Of a stretch of DNA of 64,000 bases, positions 16,401 through 28,551 are shown one piece after another. The DNA comes from Auanema rhodensis (Eukaryota > Nematoda > Chromadorea > Rhabditida > Rhabditidae). The stretch is taken from the NCBI GenBank assembly GCA_964057225.1, contig OZ059897.1:16368001-16432000 (forward strand), given 5' to 3'. The notes beneath the pieces were generated by a model. The model ran no database searches and was not told where the DNA came from. It saw only the letters and a list, made by a program, of their open reading frames with translations. Position 1 is the stretch's first letter; every line of letters begins with the position of its first letter. The position numbers were made by a program, and so were the translations under genes.

Positions 16401-17920
16401 CGGTGCACGATCATTAGTCAACTCTGAAGAGATATTTTGTCATTTTATACTTATACACATGCTTTGACATGCCTTTTCTGTTAATTTGCCTTTTTCTTCT
16501 ATGTTGGAACTCTTTGAGCATTTTAAAAGTCAATCGTTTTTGATTCTTCCTGCTATTTTTTGTATATCATGTCATCTTAAAGATTTCTACGCGTCCAAAA
16601 CAACTACAAATATATATATATATATAATATATATAATTTTCATATAATTCTGCAAAAAACTGTGGTGTACATCTGTTTTACTGTTCAATCGTATTTTAAT
16701 TTATTTTAGAAATGCGCGAGCGTGGATCTTCAATATCACTTTCTCCTCGTTCTATGATCTTGATCTGCCCTCAACTTACGCCTTCGCAGGTGACATTTTC
16801 AAATATTACATATACATATGTTTGACAATTTAATTTACAAACGTTTTGGTTCTTTTACTTTATTAGTAAAAAATATAATTGAATTTCAGATTGCGGTTAT
16901 ACGGAAATCCTGGAGACATATCAACACCAAGGGCCTTATATGTGTTTTATCTCGATGCTTTCAGAGAGTACGTTCACTGATCATTCAAAACTGTTTTGAC
17001 TTAATAGAAGAAAAATTCAAGTTATAAAATAATTGGGATGCAAAAAAAAAATTTGAAAAAATAAAGAAATATTGAATATAATTTTTTTTATTTATTCAAG
17101 ACGAATAGTATATTAATTTTCAATAATAGCATATTTTATAGCTCGAATCATCGTGCCCAGTTGCAAGCAAATGCTTTTTATCAGCTAATTATTCTCTATC
17201 AACAACTGCAAATGCTGTTCGTACAGTATCAGATCATTCAAGATTCTTATTAAATTTATTAGATCGCATAATAGATGGAGAATATGTAAGTTATTTTTAT
17301 AAAAAAATATATAATTTGATTTATTCATTTATTAATTAATCATTTAAATATTTTAATCGTATTATCGTTTAAAGGAATATGATAAAGTAAGAGATATTGG
17401 TGCTCGACATGTTGGACTTCATCATGAGTTTGGATTTTCTATGGCTGAATTAGATCGTTTCCAAGAAATTTTTGTTGAAGTTATGCTTAAACAAGATGGA
17501 ATTAAACAAAGTAAAGAAACAAGGTATTTTAAATGTTCTAAATAAATTTTATATAATTATTTATAATTATATGTTATAATATTATAATAATATATTTAAA
17601 TTTCAGTCGTGCTTGGAGAATACTGATTTGTGCTTTAATTGATCTATTTCGTGATGGTTTTGAACATCAGATGAGGCATTTTCGTCGAAAACATTCATTT
17701 AATGCTCACACACAATACTTTGAAAATATTGAAAGGTATTTACTAAATTATTGTATATATGTATGTAAATATATTTTAAAATAGAATTACATACGTATAA
17801 TCATATTTGTAAATGACTGATCAAACAGTTTTTTTTTTCAGAAGAGCATCCTTATGTCCTGCTCGTAAAGCATCACTGAACGTTGAAACCCCTCCGTATG
17901 GTCGAAAGCTGTCGGATTAA
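8269..17920 (+). CDS. Globin with Ser/Arg-rich N-terminal extension
   Basis: Nematode globin-family protein (haem-binding, probably oxygen or redox sensing rather than bulk transport). Secure exons: 14004-14147 (ATG at 14009), 16710-16789, 16890-16967, 17142-17285, 17375-17523, 17607-17735, 17842-17920, giving 265 residues. Residues 1-65 are a disordered Ser/Arg/Pro-rich head. The globin fold starts at LTPSQIAVIRKSW. The distal His is probably in VSDHSRFLL and the proximal His in GARHVGLHH, followed by AWRILI in the G helix. The last 20 residues are a basic tail. An upstream exon 8269-8317 (ATG...AAG G, then GTAAGT) fits in frame to the acceptor at 14003 and would add 18 residues, but needs a 5.7-kb intron. 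I include it as a lower-confidence alternative start. C. elegans has more than 30 such globins, many with N-terminal extensions, so no orthologue is named. Confidence 0.85.
8318..14003. other. 5.7 kb non-coding stretch before the globin body
   Basis: Either the first intron of the globin gene or plain intergenic DNA. It is dominated by pyrimidine-rich stretches (10320-10500 and 10980-11640) and a 25-nt T run at 13429-13453. Open frames here are Ser/Phe/Leu-rich products of these tracts, with no family resemblance and no supporting splice structure. Confidence 0.45.
13429..13453. repeat. Poly(T) run of 25
   Basis: Uninterrupted mononucleotide T run, preceded by ttttcttc. It is a microsatellite and may be misassembled in length. 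Confidence 0.9.
14148..16709 (+). other. Large second intron of the globin gene
   Basis: 2,562 nt separating the Ser-rich head exon from the globin-fold exons, unlike the 80-175-nt introns inside the fold. It is AT-rich with no nested gene recognised. A transcript starting here could encode a globin beginning at the ATG at 16712 (MRERGSSISL). Confidence 0.6.
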
Positions 17921-18371
17921 AGTCATATCGTCATATTCCAATATTTTTTTCAGTGATACTTCTATAATATTAAATAAAATTGTAACGACATAAGTAAATA
18001 TTTAATATTATTATATGTATTTATATTTTAAGTTATATAATATATTACCAAATTATTGATCTTAATTGTAGTAATTTAGATTAAATTATTTTAATTTTAT
18101 GATCTCTGCTTGTGATATCAGCTTCAAGTTATTAAATGCTTAATTTTTTGAATCAATATTTAATTATATTATAACATTTATTTAATATAATTATAATTTA
18201 ATACAAACTATTATGTTCAATAAGAAAAGTAAAAGTTATTATTAAAGCTTTTTGTATTATTATAACATTTAATTATAGAATATGTGAATAGAATATTTAC
18301 AACAAGTATATGAATCATTAAAATTAAAGGAAATATCACATAAAATAAAAATTATAATAAAAAATTATATT

Positions 18372-18402
<31 letters not shown>

Positions 18403-18626
18403 TCCTTTTTTTATATAAATCATACTATATACATATATAATATGATTTCTATATATTTCAATCCAAATGTTATCCTTCTACCCTGTGTTAGCTTAGCATA
18501 TATTATTTATTTGAGACATTATATGCTGGAATATACTATATAACCTTATTCAATTTCTTAATATTATTATAATTATTTATATTTAATCTATGTGTAAAAC
18601 CACATAGTTAAGTTTCATTAAACCTT
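17921..18626. other. Globin 3' end and spacer
   Basis: About 700 bp, extremely AT-rich. It contains attaaataaaat about 50 bp after the globin stop (candidate poly(A) signal region) and a (TA)n microsatellite at 18372-18396. No gene seen. Confidence 0.6.
18372..18396. repeat. (TA)n microsatellite
   Basis: Uninterrupted TA dinucleotide repeat in the globin/receptor spacer. Confidence 0.9.
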
Positions 18627-20611
18627 ATGTCCGAAGGTCCTATAACATTACGTGCTGTTGGATATCAAAACGATGATTACTTCGTCCGTTTTCATGATTA
18701 CTGTTGGGATCTCAAGTGTCCGAAACCTGGCTCATCAGTAAGTGTTTCTATTTCTTTATTCTTTAAAAATTTTAAATATTTATAATTTAGGTTGATCTTC
18801 TTTTATTAACTTCGGAGGTTATGAATGCAACATTAGAATTAATTCGAAAAGATGCAGATGTGGATGTTACATTAGAAATGGTAATCTTTATAAAAATTAT
18901 ATTTTAGAAATTATTTATAATCATAAAAACAAATATAATTTATATTTATATAGATTGCTAATGGCACTGCGGATATAAGCTTAGAAGATTTAAGAATTAC
19001 AACAGCTAGAATGAATATAGTTGACTTTTCAGCACCAACGAATTTTATGCATTTTGGATATTTATTGAAAGAAATTCCCGAAATTCAAGTTGAAGACTAT
19101 ATTTTAGCTTCTTTTGATGTAGATGTAAGCAATTTTGTAATTTTATTCAAATTCTATAAAATTTATGAGATTATAGTAAAATTTGTTTACATATTAGGTT
19201 GTTTTATTACTAATTGTGTTTGGTATCTCAGTGGGTTTATTAGCTTATTTCACTACTCGTCTCATATTACATCAACGGAATACAATGTTTCAATGGGTTT
19301 TTGAAAGTTGCATAAGTAAGTACAATTATATTTTAAATAGTTTTTATTAAAATATTTTTCTTTATGAGTTAAGGTCTTCTTCGACAATTTCAATTTTATA
19401 CTCATGGGCCATTATCAACATTTATTTTAATTACATTTTGGATGTTTTCTTGTATGATTGTTACAACATTTTATGAAGCAAAGTTGAAAAGTTTCTTAAC
19501 GTTGTCACATGCGCGTGGAACAATCTTCACAGATATGGATGGAGTTTTAGACGCTGTAGAGAAAAAAGTTGAAATTTAAATGTTTCAACCTTAAGGTAAA
19601 TTTGAACATTTATAGGATTGGACTATGGTTATTCAAGAACGTGGTTATAATCCAAAAGAATATGCGAATCCTGCACAGTTAAAACGATTGCAAAAGCTAC
19701 CTAATCATAAGTAAATTAAATTTTTATAAGCAAATTAATAAAAAAAATAAATATTTTGAAGAGTTATACGAATTGGAGAAAATGATGATTATTTAAGTTA
19801 TTTGACAAAGGAAAGACATGTTGGATTTGGAGCTTATTCTGCTGATATGAATAGGTTTTATTAAATATTATATATAATATAATATATTAATTTTATTTTA
19901 ATTATAGATATCCAATTGTTAATATTATAACAAAGAAAAAAATAATTTTTGTTCGTGATGAACTTATTGCTCCAGAATATTTAGGTTATGCTATAAGAAA
20001 GTATGTATATTCAAAATAAATACAAAATTAGTTTATAAAAAACTAATTTTTTTATATTTATTTTATAGAAATTCACCACGATTACGTGAACAGTTAAATA
20101 GAGCTTTAACTCAAACAACACAAGGGTGAGAAATATATTTTAATCTTTAATGTAATTTATCTATCTATATGTAAATATATATAACTATTTAGTTTTAATT
20201 ATTCTTTTATAGTTATAATAATTTACGAGGACGGTATTTCGCACCTTATTTGGAATATACAAGTTCACGTTATCAACCAACTAGAAACTTAACTTTAACT
20301 CATTTTAAAGTATTATTTAAATCATGGCTTATATTTACAACTATTTCTTTATTTGCATTAATTGGTGGTAAGTAAAAAATTGCTTAGTTTTAATTTTAAA
20401 ATAAATATCTTTAGAACATGTTTATATACGTTTTGGTCCAACATGTATTCATTTTTTACATAATCGTATTGGACTATTTCGATATAAACTATGCATAACG
20501 GAAAAAGAAAAAAATCGTTTTCATCGAAAACATTTGATTATTTTGCCAATCAAACGAACTGCGAGTCCAGTGAATGAAGTTTATGGACGTTTTCATATCA
20601 TTGACAGGTAA
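18627..20611 (+). CDS. Ionotropic-receptor-like channel (iGluR superfamily)
   Basis: Ligand-gated ion channel of the divergent ionotropic receptor type, predicted in the plasma membrane of sensory or other neurons. Eleven exons: 18627-18737, 18791-18880, 18954-19124, 19198-19315, 19374-19567, 19616-19710, 19762-19854, 19908-20000, 20069-20125, 20213-20367, 20415-20611; 457 residues. Residues 1-125 are the first lobe of the ligand-binding domain (LTSEVMNATLELI; ITTARMNIVDFSAP, with the carboxylate-binding Arg position kept). Next come M1 (VVLLLIVFGISVGLL), a short pore region, M3 (FILITFWMFSCMIV), the second lobe, and M4 (LIFTTISLFALIG). The classical SYTANLAAF gate motif is absent, replaced near MIVTTFYEAKL. 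There is no amino-terminal domain and no obvious signal peptide; an upstream in-frame stop supports the chosen ATG unless a 5' exon is missing. C. elegans has a small group of similar proteins. Confidence 0.85.
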
Positions 20612-21106
20612 TAAAGCAAACAATCAATCTACATTTAAACTGTTGATTTAATCTTTAAAAAATAAAGTTTACTATTAATATTAATAATAAAAAAATATAT
20701 AATACAATACAAAATAAAAGTGGAACGTTTGTCATATATAGTTATCAAGTAAGAAACTAAAGACGATGATATTACCAATTTGTTACGAGATTTTTGTCAG
20801 TCAGAGAGAGTTATAGACTAATAGTTAACTATATTAAAATATTTATAAAATATACAATAATTCTTCTTTATAGTTAACAAAATAGTTTAACAACTTAATA
20901 CACACACACACGCACACAAACAGGCAGACAAGAATATACATTTGTTCAAGAAGGATGAACTAATTTCCTTCTGTAGTATATTCATTATCTTTTACCCCTT
21001 TTGGTGATATAATGCCCAATATTTACAAAAATTTCAGCCTAAAGCTCTATTTCTCAATTTTTGCCTTAAAATGGCGAAAATCCTTTGTTGTATGAAAAGA
21101 AAAAAT
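20612..21106. other. Convergent 3' spacer
   Basis: About 500 bp between the stop of the receptor gene (+) and the stop of the carboxypeptidase gene (-). It contains a short (CA)n tract at 20900-20918 and aaaataaag just after the receptor stop. No gene seen. Confidence 0.6.
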
Positions 21107-23210
21107 CTACAATCGCTTGTGTTCAATAGCATATTCACCCATTGCTATTAATCCAGCTAACATTTCTTCACCTAAAAAGTAATAAGAAGATAGAAAAAAT
21201 AATTTTTAATTAATTACCGGATGGCTTTATGTATTTGGCAGGTAAGTTGAAGGCATAACTATCATCTGAATCTAAAGGACGTAACTCGATTCCATATATA
21301 TAAGGAACTCCTTTATGCTGCATATAGTCAATACTAGTACCAGAAGCAGGATCTAAATAAATTTATAAAAATCTTATTTGAATATTTGACGAAAAACTCT
21401 TATTAAAATCTAAAACTAACACATCAGTTCAGAGATTGTTCCAAATTTATATTGAACTCCAGTTGCATTACGCATAGCTTCAACAGCAGCTTTCGCAGCA
21501 GCTCTCTGGAAACTTTTTTTATTAAGCTATATAGAATAATAAATTTATATATTCAAATATAAAATAGTATTTCATATATGATATACTGATTGAACAAAGA
21601 ATATTTTCGTTTTCTTTCATTATTAGAGCACTTTCATAAAACTTAATATCAACCTGATCTTGATAATTGTTTGTTCTTTCTGATGTGTAACCCCATGGTG
21701 CCAATAGTAGTTGACCATATGAGTGCAAACTTGTGTAGATTACGAGTTGAGGAATTTTCCAATTTAAAAAATCTCGAAGGCCTAAAAAAATAATGAAATT
21801 CAAACCATTTTTTTCAGAACTAATGTTTACCTCTAATTTCTGGTTCAGAGAATGGACTACTTCCAGCATAAATATTTGAGCATGGCTGTCTATTAGCACC
21901 AGCTTCTCCCCATCTACAAAAAAAAAGGAAATTACAATAATAACATTAAAAGGTTACCTAAAGCCCCAGTTACGATTAGCATCAGCTCCTACACACCAAC
22001 GATTAACGGTTACATTTCTTGATCTCGTTTTACGCCAAAGTCGATCCTTCAAACATTTTTTTATTTTTTTTAAAATTTTCATTAATAATTCAAATGATGG
22101 TTAATTAGCATTTCAGAAAAAAAACTTACGGTTGATCTTGAATATTCATATCCATCAGGGTTAACCTCAGGCACAATAAACCAATCATATTTATCAATTG
22201 ATCTTGTTATTTTAGAATCGCTTCCATATTTGTCAACAAGCTGAAGAATCAAAAAACATGAATCTTTAAAAATCATTGTGAACTTACAGCCTTAATCATA
22301 TAAAGAGCTGCAGCGGGTGCTATCCATTCACGAGCATGTATACCAGCATCAACAAAGATAGCAGGCTTAACTCCAGGAGATGATGAAATCTAAAATAGTT
22401 ATATTGGATGTATTTTACTATTTTCTAAATAAGTCTACCTTAACACCATAGATAATACGCCCTTCAGATGATCTTGATACATTCATTAAAGTAACAAAAT
22501 TTGGTTTTTCTTCAGCTAAACGTTTCATGAAATTAACCATCTAGAAATATTATATGTTTAATTATTATTTTAATTTTTAAATAATTAATATAAACCTCAT
22601 CATATGAATGAAAATCTTCAATATCAAAATCATTATAATTATGGATAGCACGCTTTCGTCGACGAGAAGATTCTTTTAAAGCTCTTCGCTCTCGAATAAT
22701 ATCACTGAAAACGTCATTTATATATCTTCGAACATAGAACTACTTACTTTTGAATGTCATTCCTTAAAATTTCAACATTTTCAACTCCTCTATTCCTCAA
22801 ATTTTTAACGAATTCTTCGTATATTTCAGGAGCTAGAAGAACATCAGCGGCTCCATTTTGCTTTGATGGTTCACCCCAAACATCTACCAACACTTTTCGC
22901 TTGCCGTGAGCCTTGATAAGTAAATAATAGAGACAAGAAATGAATAATTTTAGAAAAAATTATCAATTTAAAGAAAAAATTGTAATGAAAACTGAACCTT
23001 ATCTATAAAGTAGCCAACTTCTTCTTCTAGCTCTAACCATTTTGCAACTTCTTCATCAGCATCAAATCTAACAAGTCGATATCTAAAATATTTTATTTTA
23101 AAAATTATATGAAATAATTTTACTAACCCTGCATAGTCAGTATAACATGATGATTGATGAATAATTAGTAGTATTAAGCTTAAGAAGCTGGTAACAAGTA
23201 AAGGTCTCAT
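21107..23210 (-). CDS. Secreted zinc carboxypeptidase (M14A)
   Basis: Metallocarboxypeptidase of the carboxypeptidase A/B family, which removes C-terminal residues from peptides; predicted to be secreted. Thirteen exons: 23210-23128, 23082-22998, 22911-22748, 22704-22596, 22540-22439, 22389-22288, 22240-22130, 22046-21958, 21913-21831, 21781-21654, 21505-21421, 21352-21218, 21171-21107; 446 residues. Residues 1-22 are a signal peptide ([18 protein letters not shown]). A prodomain follows, ending in a basic RRRKR site near residue 120 where activation cleavage is likely. The catalytic domain shows the Zn motif HAREW, the [10 protein letters not shown] segment with Asn/Arg for carboxylate binding, the third Zn ligand in TSLHSYGQ, the [10 protein letters not shown] loop, and the catalytic Glu in GIELRP. 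All key residues are present, so it should be active. Introns are 40-170 nt. Likely digestive or peptide-processing. Confidence 0.95.
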
Positions 23211-26200
23211 AACCCTGGATGAATGAAATGTAAAATAAAAAAGAGAACAATAACAAGAGCAACAAAAGAAAAAAAATAAACACTTGAAAAGTTCTAGAAG
23301 GAAATACTGTAATAGAAGTTTGACAATGAGGGAGAACTGATAACCATTAACAAGATTCGTTTTAATTTCGAAATAAAAATATTCATGTTTGAATGGAATG
23401 TTTATTTTAATAAAAGAATGAAATAGCCTGGCAAAATAACAAATCCAAACAGAAGAAAAAAAACATAAATGTAAGGAAAACCTCAAAGCTGATCTTCGAC
23501 CAATGTTTATGTTAATGGGTATGAAAGGTGGAAACAAAACGTTGATCTTCTTCGTCATCTTATTCTCTTTGATAACAGTAACTATAATAATATAATATAA
23601 GCAGATGAAGTGCAAATAAACATTTGACAGAATATGAAGTTGGTTCCTAGGAATATGGTTAAGAAGAGCATCTACTATATATGTCTATAGATAAACGCTT
23701 AACTATGTCAAAGAAACAATGTAAGATAGTAAGAAGAAAAGAGAGAATTTGAAGAAGATGTATTGATGAGAGGGAAGAGATATACTTTGCACATATATAG
23801 AGGGCTTGAATAAACTTTCTTCACAATTATAAGAACGTGTACCGATGTTCTGGCTTTCTAATGAATGGCCTCCAGCATGACCTTATGATGAAACTGGAGA
23901 AGATCATTCAATACACATCTCGCATCTCATTTTCTCTTTTTCTATATTTTTGCCTTTCTCTCTATTTCTATGGCTCTCTTTCTCTCTTTCCTTAATAACT
24001 TTATCGTGATAACTGATAAGCTATTGGTTTTCAGACAAACAAAGTGCATTTCAAATGGAAACGGGAACACATTGACCTTACCTGTTCCAAGCTGATGTTC
24101 TTTAGTGAATTAGTTGAGACAGTCCAATAGATTACAATCATTATTAATGGACAGAACTTAAAAAATGGAACCAATAAAAACAGGGCAACACTTCAGATAA
24201 ATCCCGGAAACTAATGTTCAAAGCAAAAAAAGAGGAGGAGTTGCTTGCAGAAGAGTTCTGCTTCATCAGCGAATTTTCCTTTCTTTACCGCCTCTCATAA
24301 TGTTTCTTCTAAATTTCTACTCTTTCTCTCTTTATGTTGTCACTTATTCTTCCTATATTCAATCTTTTTCTTTTTTTTCTCTTCACTTTCTCCAAAGTCT
24401 GATGACGTCTATGTACAGATACACACAAACTTTTTGCGTGTAAACGAAAAACCGGTGTCAGTGCCATTTAATCTGTTCTTGGACGTTTGCACTTGAAAAA
24501 GCTGAAAAACAGGTGTTAAGATTGGTGAAATAGTCAAAGAACGATCACAACGAAATTTTAAAGAAATGGGTAACCGTCATCATAATTATAGTTTTTTATA
24601 CCAAGACATTGACAGATAAACAAGAAAGTCCGAAAATAGGATATAATGGTGGTGATTGACCAGCTGGAATGGAACTTGAATTCAAAGATATACTATAATC
24701 TTAATTTTTCTTTTCTTTCTAGTATGTAGAACCGAGTATTAAACTAAGTAAATTGAACAAACGATTACATTGATTTGAATCATTAAAGAAACAATAAAAA
24801 GATAAAATATATATTTTATAAAACTTAAACAGTACATAATTTTTATAAATATATTGATATATATCATATTACAAAGATGAAACAAACTAATTGAAATGAA
24901 TGTTAGCATGGTAAATAATCATGTCAAAGTTTAAGTTTCCAGACCAATTCAGCTTATAAACTATGAAGAAAATTGTTTATTTTCAATGTCAACATGAAAT
25001 TCTCATTAGATTTCTTTCTCTTCTTCTGTCTATCGTGTATGTTTCACTTTTTCCTAATGAAAACATCAACGATATGACAATTACAAGACGTATATCATGA
25101 GAACAATAGAGAAAAGACAATACAATTGAAACCTCTGTTCGAAAAAACCAAATGAATTCATTTGAATCATATTTCTTTTAGTTTATTTGTTTGTTTTTCT
25201 TTTTTATAATATGATAGTATTATATCTTATATAAACTTTAATATGAAATATTTGAGTTTTAAAGAAGAATAAATATTTCGAGATCTTCATATCTCAATTC
25301 TGAGAATATAATGAACTAAAATTATTATTTGATTGATAGTTTAAGGAATATTAGTTTCTGCAGTATTATTTTTGAATAGTTTTCCAGAAATATTGATAAT
25401 TATCAGAGAAAAAAAAGAAAAAAAAGAGATTTTTATGAACTAAAATATCCTTCAACTCAGAAAAATAATATCAAGCTTTTGTTAAAGGACAAAAATTGCA
25501 ACAGAAACGAAGAAAGAATTGAAATACATCTAGTCTCCTTTTAGGGTTTTTCTACTGTTCGTTTTTCTTGACCATAAATGGAAAGGAGCTTGTGTTGAAA
25601 CTTCGCACCGAGTCTATTCAATCTATTCTCGATTCTCTGACAGAAGAATCAGAATCGCTTGTATTGAAAAAACGGCTTTTTCTTTCCAGGCTTCTTTAAA
25701 GTTTTCGATCTGTGTATATACCATTAGGAAGCACGGGCACCGAGAATAGGTCAATTGGACAGATATACAGTCAAAGCGTAGGCGTTTGAATTTGATATTT
25801 TCATACTTTAAAGTTTTTTCAGGTTGAAGGCTAGAAATGCTTCATGTTTATCAAGCTTGCCACATTCCACATTCACTTTTCTTCTTCACTTTTTCTATTC
25901 CTTCCAAGCTCTGTTTATACCCAAGAATCGTCTATTTATTCGTTAAAGCTAGTTTTGTCTCGCCATAGTCATTGGCTATTGAAAAAAAAACACGAGAGAA
26001 AGACAAAAAAAAGATCTCCATCTGATTTTTTCTTTGATGAACATAAAACATTTTGTTTCGTGATTTTCTCTGAGCTCAGATTGTGATGAATTGTAAAAAA
26101 TAAAAATCTAAAACTGTCGATCTTGTAAAATAAAATTTTATTAAGTTTACCCGATATTTATTTTTAATTCAAGCAGTAAAACATTTCTTGAATTTTATAT

Positions 26201-26257
26201 ATTGTTTTGAACAATAAAAGAAAACTTGGAAATATAAAACGTTAAGTACTAAACTTA
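23211..26257. other. 3-kb gene-poor interval
   Basis: Holds the carboxypeptidase promoter (left, minus strand) and the SET gene 3' end (right). Two plus-strand open frames, 24245-24496 and 25844-26086, begin with hydrophobic stretches but have no splice context, no family match and a composition set by pyrimidine tracts, so I do not call them. Otherwise AT-rich with no structure noted. Confidence 0.5.
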
Positions 26258-27965
26258 TTAAAGCCATTTGCGGCAATTCTCCGATTTACAGAAACAAGGG
26301 CCAGCTATCCTAACGTCCAATTCATCCTCTTCCTCCTCATCACCTGGATGATAATCAATAGTTATTTCTTCACCTAAAAAGAATTTTTTTTTTAACTCAA
26401 CCAAATTTATGAAACCTGCAGGTATATCTTTCTTAGCAATCACGGCTAAACAAAATAATGGAGATTTTTTCATGCCAAAAACACGAACAACTGCAGAATT
26501 TGGTGAGCAACTATGAGAGATGAAACGAGCTTCATTCCTATAAATTACTTGTAATTTTTTTGTTGGTGAAAAAACAACAAACCCAAATGTTTCACAGTCC
26601 AATGTAAAACCATATTCTAACTCCATTTGATAACTTGTACATCTTCTATTAGATTCCTTTCTCGAAACAATCTGAAATGCCGAATAGTGCATGATAGTGT
26701 AAAATTCTGAACTTCTCCTAAAAATTCTGTTATAAATTCTCCAGATCTAATATCTTCCATAGTTCTTAAAGTCCAGCCTTTATATATATCAAACAGAACA
26801 ACCAAAGCAACTCTTCTTCCATTCTAAGTAAAGGGTTATTTTCAAAATATAAAATTTATATGATACCTTTATAATGTTATATTGACAATGTGGTTTACAA
26901 AAGCAGCTGTAGGAGCATTCATATGTCCAGTAATAACTATCCTTTGATAATTCTCCAGAAAAAATGGCCAAGTTATTCTCAATTTTCAAGAAATGTCCAT
27001 CTTTCTGAAATATAAAAATATACATTAAATTCTTCATAATACCACACACATTGATACAGCGTTTACATCCTTCCTTACATCCACAGCAACCACATCGACG
27101 AATTTTTTTACTGTTCTCCAAAACACATATAGCTGAGGGATTCCAAACATAATCACCGGCCAAATACTGAATATAAAAGTTTATTTAGGGATAGTATATA
27201 TATACTGTTACCTGAAATTGAGGAAGCCTTATATCAACTGCAAAACTGCAGCATTCAATGTAAATAGGAGGAATATGTCGTTTTTCCTAAAACAAAGAAT
27301 AAAATACACTGATGATAAATGCAATAAAACTCTGCGAGAATAGTCACGGATTAGAGATAGCCAATTTAGTTCAAGTTCCTTTATCTGCCAATATAAATTT
27401 TTGACTTTGTTTTCAGACTTTTGTAATTCCCAAAAAAAAATCAAAAATAGAAGCATTTTAAAAGTAGTAATATTACCTTGAGGCTCATGCAGACATTTTC
27501 GAAAATTTCCATTGGTGGACTTGCCAAAATGTTAGAATTATGGCGCATTTCTCTTTAATAGACGAAATAATATGAAATGAATAGAATTATAGTTACTTTA
27601 GAGATTTTAAGACAATTGTCATTTCTAATAATCCTTGCTCTTTCATTTGTAGCGATGATATCTAAAACCAAAACTCATCATTCAGGAAGAAATAAACTAG
27701 AGACTTCTCTAAAATGATGTGTTATATCTTCCAATTTTTCGATGGTGCAATAGTAACCCTCATTGTTAGACCATGCTGCCAGATAACTGATTTCCCCTAG
27801 CTTTAAATTCATTGCTTATCAATTTATCAATTGTTTTACCTCAGAAATATATCGTTTCATAAGTCTTATTAATTCAGGACTTCTTGGAGGCGAGACTACT
27901 TTAAGCTGCAGATATGTTAACAGATTACTTAATAACTATATTCAACTTACAACAATGATGTCCAT
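26258..27965 (-). CDS. SUV39-type SET-domain histone methyltransferase
   Basis: Predicted nuclear protein-lysine methyltransferase, probably acting on histone H3. Eleven exons: 27965-27951, 27905-27840, 27800-27705, 27661-27597, 27552-27477, 27286-27212, 27166-27050, 27004-26867, 26823-26713, 26671-26416, 26373-26258; 376 residues. A pre-SET-like Cys cluster is centred on CGCCGCKEGCKRC and continues with YECSYSCFCKPHCQYN. The SET domain runs from GWTLRTMEDIRSGEFI through RFISHSCSPNSAVV (the NHSCxPN signature with Ser for the first Asn) to GEEITIDYH, which carries the catalytic-site Tyr. The post-SET motif is CFCKSENCRKWL at the C-terminus. An acidic DEEEEDE insert separates SET from post-SET. 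The first exon codes only five residues (MDIIV). The donor of exon 3 (GTCTCT) is weak. The first ATG lies 586 bp from chitin synthase, on the opposite strand. Orthology to a particular worm set or met gene is not resolved. Confidence 0.88.
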
Positions 27966-28551
27966 AGTACATACAAACCCTATTGATATCAGTGTTTTGG
28001 CTTTTTCTTAGACCCGCGTATGATTAGAAGAAAGGTGAGAACTCTCTAATTCAAACTTTGTAAACAGAATACATTTAATTCAATCGAAATGTTTAAGCAA
28101 AAATCAAGCAAATGTATTGAAAAAGGATAATAAATCGATTTCATAAGTTATAAAAGAGCATTCCATTTGCTCATAGCATCATATAATAAATTTTAATAGG
28201 TTAAAGCTCAGAACTTGAATTTTCAAAATTGTAGAGTCTTTTTTCTTTGAAAGAAAAGTGGTTACATTCTATAAAATTCACTCCAAAAGTTTCAGAAACT
28301 ATGTTTTTCCCATATTTTATTTTTTCTATCTATAGAAAATTGCGACAATTTAGTCTGTGAAGTGGGTAGGGTACCGGTATGAAGTCCATTACAACCTATT
28401 GTCAGCTCATTGGTCATGTTCAAATACAAAAAATTGAATAGGGGTCAGTTATAAAGAGCAAACATACCCTCAGATGCTGGTTTCATCCAAGAAATAACTG
28501 GATCACTCAAAGTCATATTCATGGTAGGTTTCATAACCTTTCATCATCAAT
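27966..28551. promoter_or_regulatory. Divergent promoter of the SET gene and chitin synthase
   Basis: 586 bp between the two divergent first ATGs, including a less AT-rich patch near 28355-28430 (gtgggtagggtaccggtatg). It must hold both core promoters unless the genes are trans-spliced from further away. No specific binding site can be assigned. Confidence 0.5.

Noticed and set aside
24245-24496. Frame with hydrophobic start, possible secreted protein
   Set aside because: Hydrophobicity comes from a T/C-rich tract; no exon context and no Cys or processing pattern.
25844-26086. Frame starting with a signal-like segment
   Set aside because: Tail is Lys/Arg/Phe low complexity from A- and T-runs; no family match and no introns where neighbouring genes have many.
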